From a bacterium (GTDB lineage Bacteria; Patescibacteriota; Patescibacteriia; Patescibacteriales; GWC2-42-12): a stretch of 48,853 bases of DNA. Within the stretch, counting starts at the first letter, position 1; the number at the start of each line of letters is the position of its first letter. Below the pieces are notes generated by a model. It made no database searches, had not been told where the DNA came from, and saw only the letters and a list, made by a program, of their open reading frames with translations. Positions 26,110 through 33,015 of the stretch are shown here, piece after piece. Location: positions 1-48,853 of the forward strand of contig JAURWF010000062.1 of the NCBI GenBank assembly GCA_030655095.1. The letters run 5' to 3'. The translations under genes and the position numbers were made by a program.

Positions 26110-26138
26110 GAACAGGGCACTGCCCTGTTCTTTTTTTT
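26110..26138 (+). terminator. Rho-independent terminator after rpsU, within a palindromic repeat
   Basis: A perfect 10-bp stem around one central base, GAACAGGGCA...TGCCCTGTTC (26110-26130), followed by T8. On the other strand it is followed by CTACGTTTTTT, so it could stop rel transcripts too. A second, imperfect copy of CCCTGT...CTGTCCCTAC extends to about 26174; with GTAGG at 26106-26110 it resembles the dispersed GTAGGGACAGGGC element. Confidence 0.88.
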
Positions 26139-26189
26139 GCACGACCCTGTTTTTCTGCATCGCTCTGTCCCTACATTTTTTATATTTTT

Positions 26190-27656
26190 TTACATTCCTG
26201 GTATATATTTTTTAAGATTGTTTAATAGTGTGCCTTTTAGAGTTTGTTTTATTCTATTTCTTGCTTTGCCTGTTTTGACAAATCTTAGCCAATCGCGACT
26301 GGGGGTTTTGCGTTTTTTTTCAATGATTATTTCTACTAAGTCACCGTTTTTTAACACCTGACTAAGCGGGGCAATTTTATCGTTGATTCTAACGCCTGTT
26401 GCTTTGTTCCCTATATCAGAATGAACAGCATAAGCAAAGTCTATCGGAGTAGCGCCTTCTGGCAAATCAAAAGCGTCTCCTTTTGGAGAGAATACAAAAA
26501 TTCTGTCACAAAATATATCAAATTTAATTTGTTTAATAAAATCATGAGTGTCTTCAGTTTCATGTTGGATTTTTAATATTTCTCTAATCCATCTTGGTTG
26601 TTCTTTTCGCTTTTCTTTGTTATTATTTTTTGTTTTGTAATTCCAATGAGAGGCAATTCCATATTTTGCTTCTTCGTCCATTTCTTTTGTTCTAATTTGA
26701 AATTCTGTTGTTTTTCCATCTATTCCAAAAACAGTAGTTTGTAAACTGCGATATCCATTGGGTTTTGGCACGGCGATATAATCTTTAAAACGGTTAGCTT
26801 TAGGCGTCCATAATGAATGGATAATTCCTAAAACTTTATAACAATCAGCAATAGTTGGAACAACAACACGTAAGGCAAAAACGTCATAGATTTCATCAAA
26901 TTGATAGTTTTTTTGTTGCATTTTTCTATAAATACTAAAAAGATGTTTAAATCGACTGGTAATTTGGAAATCCATTTTTTCTTTTTTAAGGCCGTCGCCT
27001 AAAATATTTTTTATTTGTTGAATATATTGATTATTCTCAATTTTTTTTTCTACTTCATATTTATATTCTAAATTTTTATATTCTTCTGGTTGTAAATATT
27101 TAAAACAAATATCTTCCATTTGCCATTTGAGCCGCCAGATTCCTAAAAGTCCTGCGACAGGAGCATAGATTTCCATAGTTTCTTTTGCGATCCGTATTTG
27201 TTTTTCAGGTGGCAGAGAGTCTAATGTGCGTAAATTATGTAAGCGGTCGGCAAATTTAATTAAAATAACTCGTAAATCATGAGCCATAGCTAAAAACATT
27301 TTGCGTAAACTTTCTCTATATCTTTCTATGCCACGATATTTTATTTTGCTTAATTTTGTTACGCCTTCTACTAGCATAGCAACTTCTTCTCCAAAATTTT
27401 TTGCAATTTCTTCTAATGTGTATTTGGTATCTTCAGGCACATCGTGAAGTAGCCCCGCGATAATTGTATTAAGATCTGTCTTCATTTGTGCTAAGACAAA
27501 CGCGGTGTGTAAACAATGTTGAATATATTGTTCGCCACTTTTTCTAAGTTGATTATTATGAGCTTTTTGAGCAAATTCAAAAGCTAGTTCTATAAGAGAA
27601 GTGTCTTCGTTAGGATTATTTTCTTTAAATTTATTTATTATTTGATTAATAGTCAT
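26190..27656 (-). CDS. rel: Bifunctional (p)ppGpp synthetase/hydrolase, short Rel form
   Basis: A 488-aa stringent-response enzyme. The HD hydrolase domain comes first: HCLHTAFVLA near 46-55, GLLHDVPEDT near 67-76, DRLHNLRTL near 137-145. The synthetase domain follows (about 225-345), with FALRVVVPTIADCYKVLGI and DYIAVPKPNGYRSLQTTVFG. A TGS domain is at about 395-455 (IFVFSPKGDAFDLPEGATPIDFAY). The protein ends soon after the TGS domain and lacks the zinc-finger and ACT domains of long RelA/SpoT, so ribosome-dependent control is probably reduced. Key HD residues appear intact. It converges with rpsU. Confidence 0.88.
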   Translation of the reverse strand: MTINQIINKFKENNPNEDTSLIELAFEFAQKAHNNQLRKSGEQYIQHCLHTAFVLAQMKTDLNTIIAGLLHDVPEDTKYTLEEIAKNFGEEVAMLVEGVTKLSKIKYRGIERYRESLRKMFLAMAHDLRVILIKFADRLHNLRTLDSLPPEKQIRIAKETMEIYAPVAGLLGIWRLKWQMEDICFKYLQPEEYKNLEYKYEVEKKIENNQYIQQIKNILGDGLKKEKMDFQITSRFKHLFSIYRKMQQKNYQFDEIYDVFALRVVVPTIADCYKVLGIIHSLWTPKANRFKDYIAVPKPNGYRSLQTTVFGIDGKTTEFQIRTKEMDEEAKYGIASHWNYKTKNNNKEKRKEQPRWIREILKIQHETEDTHDFIKQIKFDIFCDRIFVFSPKGDAFDLPEGATPIDFAYAVHSDIGNKATGVRINDKIAPLSQVLKNGDLVEIIIEKKRKTPSRDWLRFVKTGKARNRIKQTLKGTLLNNLKKYIPGM

Positions 27657-27673
27657 AATAATGCGAATAATAT

Positions 27674-27703
27674 TTGTAGTTTATTAATCGGTTATGTTAT
27701 AAT
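27674..27703 (+). promoter_or_regulatory. Predicted extended -10 promoter of the 560-aa surface protein
   Basis: TTGTAG (27674-27679) is followed after 18 bp by TATAAT (27698-27703), preceded by TG at the extended -10 position. A 9-bp inverted repeat, TTATAATAA/TTATTATAA (27697-27716), overlaps the -10 box and could be an operator. Confidence 0.5.
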
Positions 27704-27727
27704 AATGTTATTATAAAATAGTGCATT

Positions 27728-27766
27728 AGTCAAAGGACTTTACAGACTTTATAGACTTTTAACTTT
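27728..27766 (+). repeat. 9-bp-period repeat (GACTTTA orientation) before the 560-aa protein
   Basis: Short array: GGACTTTACAGACTTTATAGACTTT-type units ending a few bases before the ATG at 27771. Same family, orientation and position relative to a start codon as the arrays before lepB and ybeY. Confidence 0.8.
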
Positions 27767-27770
27767 TTCT

Positions 27771-29453
27771 ATGTTTAATAAATTTAGTAAAAAAAATCAT
27801 AAGATAATTATTGCTTTATTGCTTTATTGCTTTATTGCTTTTTTGTTTATTTTGATTACCCCAAATGTTTTAGCAGCAACAATTGATCCTGGACTAGAAC
27901 AGATGACAGCAACGGGTTTGTCTGATCAAGACATAAGAATAACAATCGCAAATATTATTAGGGCTGTTATTGGGTTTTTAGGAATTATTGCTGTTGGATT
28001 AGTTTTGTATGCTGGTTGGCTGTGGATGACTAGCGAGGGAGAGGAAGATAAAGTTGAGAAAGCTAAATTAATTTTGAAAAATGCTTTAATTGGTTTAATT
28101 ATTATTTTATCATCTTTTGCTATTGTATCTTTTATTTTAAATAAATTAATTGAATCAACTGCTGGTGGCGGTGGTAGTGTTGGAGGCGGACCAGGCGGTG
28201 GTGTAAGTGGCGGGATTGCTGCTTTGGGTAGTGGAATTATTGAATTTCATTATCCTGGCAAAGATCAAAAAGCTGTGCCACGAAATACTAATATATCTAT
28301 TACTTTTAAAGAGGCAATTAATCCTGCTGCTATCATAACTAATAATAAAATAAATACTAGTAATATTAAAATTTATAAAACAAAAGACGGCTTAACTGGC
28401 TCAATGGTTACTGATGTTAATGCTAGCAAAAGTGCAGATAATAAAACTTTTATTTTTGACCCTTCTCAATTTTTAGGTAGCTCTGCTGAAAATTTTTGGT
28501 ACACAGTGGCTTTATCAAAAGATATAAAAACAACAAGAGATGTGTTTGCTTTTGGTGTATTGTCGGGGTTGTTTCCTTATAGTTGGAGCTTTGAAGTAAG
28601 TACTATTGTTGACGAAACTCCGCCAAAAATTGAAAGTATTATTCCTCAACCTAGCGCTACTGAGCCTAGAAATGTTGTTATTCAGATTAATTTTGACGAA
28701 GCTATTAATTCGATGTCAGCTAGTGGCGCGACTAAAAAGGGTTTTAATAATATTGTAGTTAGCGCTTCTTCCACCGGCAATGCTAGCAGTTTAGTCGCAG
28801 GTAATTTTTATTTGTCTAACCAATATAGAACAGTTGAATTTCTTACAGAAGATAAATGTGGGGTTAATTCTTGCGGTTTAGATGTTTATTGTTTGCCTGG
28901 CAATAAAGATATATCTGTTTTAGTTAAAGCAGATGATCCTACGACCTCTCTTTACAATGGAATAGTTGATATGTCTGATAATTCTTTAGACGGTAATAAA
29001 GATGGCGTTGTGCAAGGTCCAACAGCAGATAATTATGCTTGGTTATTTAAGACTAGTAATGACATTGATACTTCTCCGCCAGTAATTACTAAAGTAAATC
29101 CAAATATAAATTCTGACGGAGCAGGTTTAAGCGCTACAGTTGAAGCTGAATTTAATAAATTAATGATGGCTAATAGTTTAAATAGCGATAGTCTTAATTT
29201 GGTTGGCACGCCAGTTATAAATTATTGGATTAGCAAGACTGATGATGCAAGCACTAGTAAAACTACTGTTATTTTTAATCACGATCAATTTAATGAGGAT
29301 AGTAGGTATTCTCCAAAAATTACTTCTGCCGTGAAAGACGTTTACCAAAATTGTTATTTTCCATGTTCAGGCGTAAATGAGACTGGTTCAAATGTACAAG
29401 GCGGTCCGTCTTGTTGTAACGGCGTGGCTAATTTAGGAGCTGTTTGCCCGTGA
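27771..29453 (+). CDS. T4SS-pilin-like hairpin protein with Ig-like (Big_5) domains
   Basis: A 560-aa surface or secreted protein. A signal peptide (about 1-36, ending VLAA) is followed by a VirB2/TrbC-like helical hairpin: helix about 58-82 (IIAVGLVLYAGWLWM), the loop EGEEDKVEKAK, and helix about 95-125. A Gly-rich hinge follows near 131-150. The rest is beta-rich with two or three SbsA-type Big_5 modules (HYPGKDQKAVPRNTNISITF near 162, PPKIESIIPQPSATEPRNV near 284, PPVITKVNPNINSDGAGLS near 437). The C-terminus has five cysteines in its last 35 residues. The 1813-aa protein at 33016 shares the hairpin. Role unknown: anchored adhesin, sheath or pilus component. Confidence 0.75.
   Translation: MFNKFSKKNHKIIIALLLYCFIAFLFILITPNVLAATIDPGLEQMTATGLSDQDIRITIANIIRAVIGFLGIIAVGLVLYAGWLWMTSEGEEDKVEKAKLILKNALIGLIIILSSFAIVSFILNKLIESTAGGGGSVGGGPGGGVSGGIAALGSGIIEFHYPGKDQKAVPRNTNISITFKEAINPAAIITNNKINTSNIKIYKTKDGLTGSMVTDVNASKSADNKTFIFDPSQFLGSSAENFWYTVALSKDIKTTRDVFAFGVLSGLFPYSWSFEVSTIVDETPPKIESIIPQPSATEPRNVVIQINFDEAINSMSASGATKKGFNNIVVSASSTGNASSLVAGNFYLSNQYRTVEFLTEDKCGVNSCGLDVYCLPGNKDISVLVKADDPTTSLYNGIVDMSDNSLDGNKDGVVQGPTADNYAWLFKTSNDIDTSPPVITKVNPNINSDGAGLSATVEAEFNKLMMANSLNSDSLNLVGTPVINYWISKTDDASTSKTTVIFNHDQFNEDSRYSPKITSAVKDVYQNCYFPCSGVNETGSNVQGGPSCCNGVANLGAVCP
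27810..27841 (+). repeat. Four perfect copies of ATTGCTTT inside the signal-peptide code
   Basis: ATTGCTTT repeats four times in tandem, encoding IALLLYCFIAF-type hydrophobic residues in the signal peptide of the 560-aa protein. Eight is not a multiple of three, so gaining or losing one copy changes the reading frame. Confidence 0.9.
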
Positions 29454-29538
29454 TTTATTAGTTAATAAGGTATTTAAATGTAGCTTTGATAACGTTGATA
29501 ATAACTTTAGATAAATACAAAAATTTAATTTTTGTTTT

Positions 29539-30378
29539 ATGATTAATGAAATTACAACAAAAATAGCTTTATTTAAAGGAAAAGAAATCAGAAAAACTAT
29601 TTATCAAAATGAATGGTGGTTTTCTGTTTATGATGTTGTAGGCGCATTAACTGATAGTAAAAACTCAAGAGATTATTTTAATAAAGTATTATTGCGCGAC
29701 GAAATTCTTAAATCAACCTATGGACAATTTGTCCATAGGTTGCCATTAATAGCAGATGATGGGAAAATACGCGATCAAGTATGCGCTAATGCTGAAGGAA
29801 TTTTTCGTATAATTCAATCCATTCCATCTCCAAAAGCTGAACTATTTAAGCGTTGGCTGGCAAAAGTTGGCTATGAAAGAATGAAGGAAATTGAAAATCC
29901 TGAACTTGCTACCAAAAGAACAAGAATGTTGTATAAAATTAAAGGTTATAGTGAAGATTGGATAGAAAAGCGAATGCGTGGAATCGTTATTCGAGAGGAA
30001 TTAACAGATGAATGGCAAAAACGAGGAGCTCAAGAGCAAAAAGATTATGAAATTCTTACGGCTGAAATTTCTAAAGCCACTTTTGGAGTTACTCCAAGCG
30101 AGTATAAAAAAATCAAGGGACTTAAACGAGAAAATTTACGTGATCATATGGATGATTTTGAATTAATTTTTAATATGCTCGGAGAACGCGCGACAACAGA
30201 AATTCACAAGACAGAGGATTCAAAAGGTATGAGTAAACTCCAGAAAGATGCTAAAATTGGCGGTGATATTGCTGGCGGAGCAAGAAGAAAATTAGAACAA
30301 CGACTTAGACGTTCTATAGTATCAAAAAAGAATTTTTTAAATAAGCCAGAAAATAAAAAAATATTAAAAAAATATTAA
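29539..30378 (+). CDS. BRO-N / DinD-like DNA-binding protein
   Basis: A 279-aa protein. The N-terminal BRO-N domain begins with KIALFKGKEIRKTIYQNEWW and continues FSVYDVVGALTDSKNSRDYF (to about residue 52) and then IIQSIPSPKAELFKRWLAKVGYERM near 96-120. The C-terminal half (IKGLKRENLRDHMDDFELI near 194, GGDIAGGARRKLEQRL near 244-259) resembles DinD and related antirepressor-type proteins. These bind DNA and are common in phages and in chromosomal islands; no other phage gene is present here. It sits between two surface-protein genes. A perfect 29-bp palindrome lies within it. Confidence 0.75.
   Translation: MINEITTKIALFKGKEIRKTIYQNEWWFSVYDVVGALTDSKNSRDYFNKVLLRDEILKSTYGQFVHRLPLIADDGKIRDQVCANAEGIFRIIQSIPSPKAELFKRWLAKVGYERMKEIENPELATKRTRMLYKIKGYSEDWIEKRMRGIVIREELTDEWQKRGAQEQKDYEILTAEISKATFGVTPSEYKKIKGLKRENLRDHMDDFELIFNMLGERATTEIHKTEDSKGMSKLQKDAKIGGDIAGGARRKLEQRLRRSIVSKKNFLNKPENKKILKKY
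29714..29742. repeat. Perfect 29-bp palindrome inside the BRO gene
   Basis: Arms of 14 bp, CAACCTATGGACAA and TTGTCCATAGGTTG, around one central T. It encodes STYGQFVHRL in frame. Because the gene product is a DNA-binding type, this might be its own site, or it may be a small palindromic insertion. Confidence 0.9.
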
Positions 30379-30398
30379 TTTAATAACTAACAGAATCT

Positions 30399-32105
30399 AT
30401 GAAAAAAGCAATTTTTTTATTATCGTTGGTGTTAATTTTAAGTGTGGGATTTTTTTCAACAACAACGCAAATTTTTGCTGAAAGTTTATCTAATAAATTA
30501 AAAGGGAAAATATTATTGCAAGTGGAATCAAGAGGCGAGGCTTGGTATGTTTCTCCTGCTGATGGAAAAAGATATAGTATGGGCAAGCCAAAAGATGCTT
30601 TTGATTTAATACGCAAATTAGGAATTGGCATTAGCAATGATAATTTAAAGAAAATCCAAATAGCAGATGAAAATTTAGTTGGTCTTGATAGTGATAACGA
30701 TGGTCTTTCTGATATGGCGGAAGATTCAATCGGGACAGATAAAAATAATAAAGACAGTGACGGAGATGGATATGATGATAAAAAAGAAGTAATAAATGGA
30801 TATAATCCTATCGGAGCTGGTAAAATATTAATTGATAGTAAGCTCGCTAAACAACAATCAGGAAAAATATTATTACAAGTGGAATCAAAAGGCGAGGCTT
30901 GGTATGTAAATCCGAAGAATAATCAAAGAATTTTTTTAGGCAGACCTACTGATGCTTTTAATTTAATGCGCAAATTAGGTTTGGGTATTTCTAATAATGA
31001 TTTAAGTAAAATTGTTATCCAGTCTAATGCGATAATAGTGCATTCAATTGGTATAAAAGAAGCAAAGATACGGGCAGAAAAGTTTATTAATGAAAAGTTA
31101 TTGTCATCTAATGTAACAGCTACTATTAAAAGTATTGTCTTAGAAGGTGGTTTATATAAAATTATTCTAGAAGTAGGGAATAGTGAATATACTTCTTATA
31201 TGACTAGTGATGGTAAAAAATTTTTTCAAGCAGGTACTGATTTAATTAAAGAAAAGCCTATAGAAATAAACGATTTAGATGTTTGTGATAAGATGCAGGA
31301 TCAAAGTAAAAAATATGAATGTTATTATGAAATTGCTATAGATAAACAAGATTCATCTATTTGTGATAAAATACAGAATCAAGATGATAAAGGCGAATGT
31401 TATTCTTATATTGCGGAAGCTAAACAAGATTTAACTATTTGTGATAAAATACAGAATCAAGATGATAAAGATATGTGTTATTATACAATTGTTATTATTA
31501 AACGAGATTTAGCAGGTTGTGGTAAGATACAAAGTCAAATAATTAAAGGAGGATGTTATACTAGCATAGCTGTAGTTGGGCAGGATTGTGATGAAATACA
31601 GAATCAAGATGATAAAGATATGTGTTATATGGCATATTATGGAAAAGATGTTGCTGAAAATAAAGCTAGAGATGCAAAACGTATTAGCGATATTAAACAA
31701 ATACAGACAGGCTTAGAACTATATTATAATGATATGAGTACATATCCAAACGCTACAAAAATTATTATAAAAGATCTCTGTTTGTCTGCAAACAAGGATT
31801 TAATAACAGGTAATGGATTTTATTCTTCTTGTGTTACTGGCGGTATAAAATATATGAGTCAAGTTCCAACAGCGCCATTGCCAGTTGATGGCAGTTGTAC
31901 TGCTGATAATAACCAATATATTTATCTTTCAACTAATGAAGAAGGTACCGTCATTTGTAAAACTGGAACACAACAAGCTCAATGTCAAAATTATATGTTG
32001 CAATTTTGTACAGGCGAATCTAATGGTTTAATTTCTGCAGGCTTGCATTGCGCCACTTCTAGCGGTATTTCAAATAAGGCATGTTCTTTTCCTGTTATTA
32101 AATAA
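30399..32105 (+). CDS. Secreted multidomain protein with TSP3 calcium repeats, Cys repeats and a pseudopilin-like end
   Basis: A 568-aa protein. Signal peptide 1-27. Two copies of a 50-residue module (GKILLQVESRGEAWYVSPA near 35-53; GKILLQVESKGEAWYVNP near 152-169). Between them DSDNDGLSD and DSDGDGYDD give TSP3-type calcium loops near 99-128. A PepSY-like stretch follows to about 285. Next come five units of about 27 residues with C-DKIQNQ-DDK-x-x-CY (about 293-415). The last 140 residues start ARDAKRISDIKQIQTGLELYY, as in the periplasmic part of type II pseudopilins, but without the pilin membrane helix. Function unknown. A mosaic extracellular protein, probably stiffened by calcium and disulfides. 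Confidence 0.7.
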   Translation: MKKAIFLLSLVLILSVGFFSTTTQIFAESLSNKLKGKILLQVESRGEAWYVSPADGKRYSMGKPKDAFDLIRKLGIGISNDNLKKIQIADENLVGLDSDNDGLSDMAEDSIGTDKNNKDSDGDGYDDKKEVINGYNPIGAGKILIDSKLAKQQSGKILLQVESKGEAWYVNPKNNQRIFLGRPTDAFNLMRKLGLGISNNDLSKIVIQSNAIIVHSIGIKEAKIRAEKFINEKLLSSNVTATIKSIVLEGGLYKIILEVGNSEYTSYMTSDGKKFFQAGTDLIKEKPIEINDLDVCDKMQDQSKKYECYYEIAIDKQDSSICDKIQNQDDKGECYSYIAEAKQDLTICDKIQNQDDKDMCYYTIVIIKRDLAGCGKIQSQIIKGGCYTSIAVVGQDCDEIQNQDDKDMCYMAYYGKDVAENKARDAKRISDIKQIQTGLELYYNDMSTYPNATKIIIKDLCLSANKDLITGNGFYSSCVTGGIKYMSQVPTAPLPVDGSCTADNNQYIYLSTNEEGTVICKTGTQQAQCQNYMLQFCTGESNGLISAGLHCATSSGISNKACSFPVIK

Positions 32106-32118
32106 ATTTAGAATTTTA

Positions 32119-32139
32119 TGCCGAATATGATATTCGGCA
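32119..32139. repeat. Short hairpin TGCCGAATA-TGA-TATTCGGCA
   Basis: Perfect 9-bp arms with a 3-nt loop, 14 bp after the stop of the 568-aa gene and before the HEPN gene. No T-run follows, so it is not a standard terminator. A perfect 10-bp palindrome CTAGCGCTAG lies at 32158-32167. Either could be an operator of the HEPN-MNT pair. Confidence 0.55.
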
Positions 32140-32204
32140 ACAGACTCCTATGTTGTACTAGCGCTAGAATGGACAAAAGGGTGATTTCACATTAAACTAA
32201 AATT

Positions 32205-32603
32205 ATGACTAAAATTAATGAGCAAATTAATTATTGGGAAAAATCTGCTGAGCGAAATTTAAAAACTGCTTTAAGTTTATTTAAAACTAAACATTATGAT
32301 GCTTGTCTTTTTTTCTGTCATTTAACTTTAGAAAAGCTATTAAAAGGATTAGTTGTTAAACAAATTAAAAAAGCGGCTCCGTATATTCATGACTTAGAAA
32401 GATTAACTCTCTTAATTAAATTATCATTTACAAAAGATCAAATTGAAAATATAAAAATTATTTCTGAGTTTAGTCTTGCTGGTCGGTATGATGATGAAAA
32501 GTTTGCGTTTTATAAAAAATGCACTAAAAAATATACAGAAAAATATCTCAATATTTCTAAAGAGTTATATTTATGGTTAAAAGAACAATACCAAAAAAAG
32601 TAA
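32205..32603 (+). CDS. HEPN-domain protein, toxin half of a HEPN-MNT pair
   Basis: A 132-aa all-helical HEPN protein. It opens INYWEKSAERNLKTALSLFKTKHYDACLFF, and CHLTLEKLLKGLVVK near 38-52 and PYIHDLERLTLLIK near 63-76 follow the family pattern. In described HEPN-MNT modules the HEPN member is an RNase and the partner nucleotidyltransferase silences it by adding AMP. The classical R-x4-6-H motif is not clear-cut here, so RNase activity is uncertain. The last 31 bp overlap the MNT gene, implying coupled translation. Confidence 0.75.
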   Translation: MTKINEQINYWEKSAERNLKTALSLFKTKHYDACLFFCHLTLEKLLKGLVVKQIKKAAPYIHDLERLTLLIKLSFTKDQIENIKIISEFSLAGRYDDEKFAFYKKCTKKYTEKYLNISKELYLWLKEQYQKK

Positions 32604-32905
32604 AAAAAGAAATTAATAAATATATTAAAATCTTAAAGGCTGATAAATTGCCGATTAAGAAAATTATTTTATTCGGTTCTTATGCTAAAGGAGAACAACA
32701 TGAATGGAGTGACATTGATTTATGTATTATTTCTCCTAAATTTAAAGATGCCTTTGAGGCATTGCAGTATCTTTGGTTAAAAAGAAAAATTTTTGATATT
32801 CAATATGTTATTGAGCCAATTGGTTTTAGTCCAAAAGATTTTAAAGATAAATATAGCTCTCTTGTTTATGAAATAAAAACAACAGGAATTGAAATTTTAG
32901 TATAA
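32573..32905 (+). CDS. MNT-domain nucleotidyltransferase, antitoxin half of a HEPN-MNT pair
   Basis: A 110-aa minimal nucleotidyltransferase. The signature is LFGSYAKGEQHEWSDIDLCI near 34-53: G-S, then the D-x-D metal ligands in DIDL. The C-terminal part (FDIQYVIEPIGFSPKDF) matches small stand-alone MNT proteins. It probably adenylylates and thereby inactivates the HEPN protein encoded just upstream. It lies inside the surface-protein block, where a toxin-antitoxin pair has no obvious functional link. Confidence 0.8.
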   Translation: MVKRTIPKKVKKEINKYIKILKADKLPIKKIILFGSYAKGEQHEWSDIDLCIISPKFKDAFEALQYLWLKRKIFDIQYVIEPIGFSPKDFKDKYSSLVYEIKTTGIEILV

Positions 32906-33015
32906 TTTTAATATTTTTATTTTTGTTCTTTTATCGGGTTTATAATGTGTGTGGACCTAAAATGCGATAAAATAAAAGATTAAAAGTCGCTTTAAGAGTT
33001 TATGAAAAAAAATAA

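Noticed and set aside
27771..29453. Use of genetic code 25 (TGA as Gly), known in some CPR lineages
   Set aside because: TGA is used as a normal stop at the end of dapB and of the 560-aa protein, and glycines are encoded normally.
29539..30378. Prophage
   Set aside because: A BRO/DinD-like gene alone is not enough; there is no capsid, portal, terminase, integrase or lysis gene.
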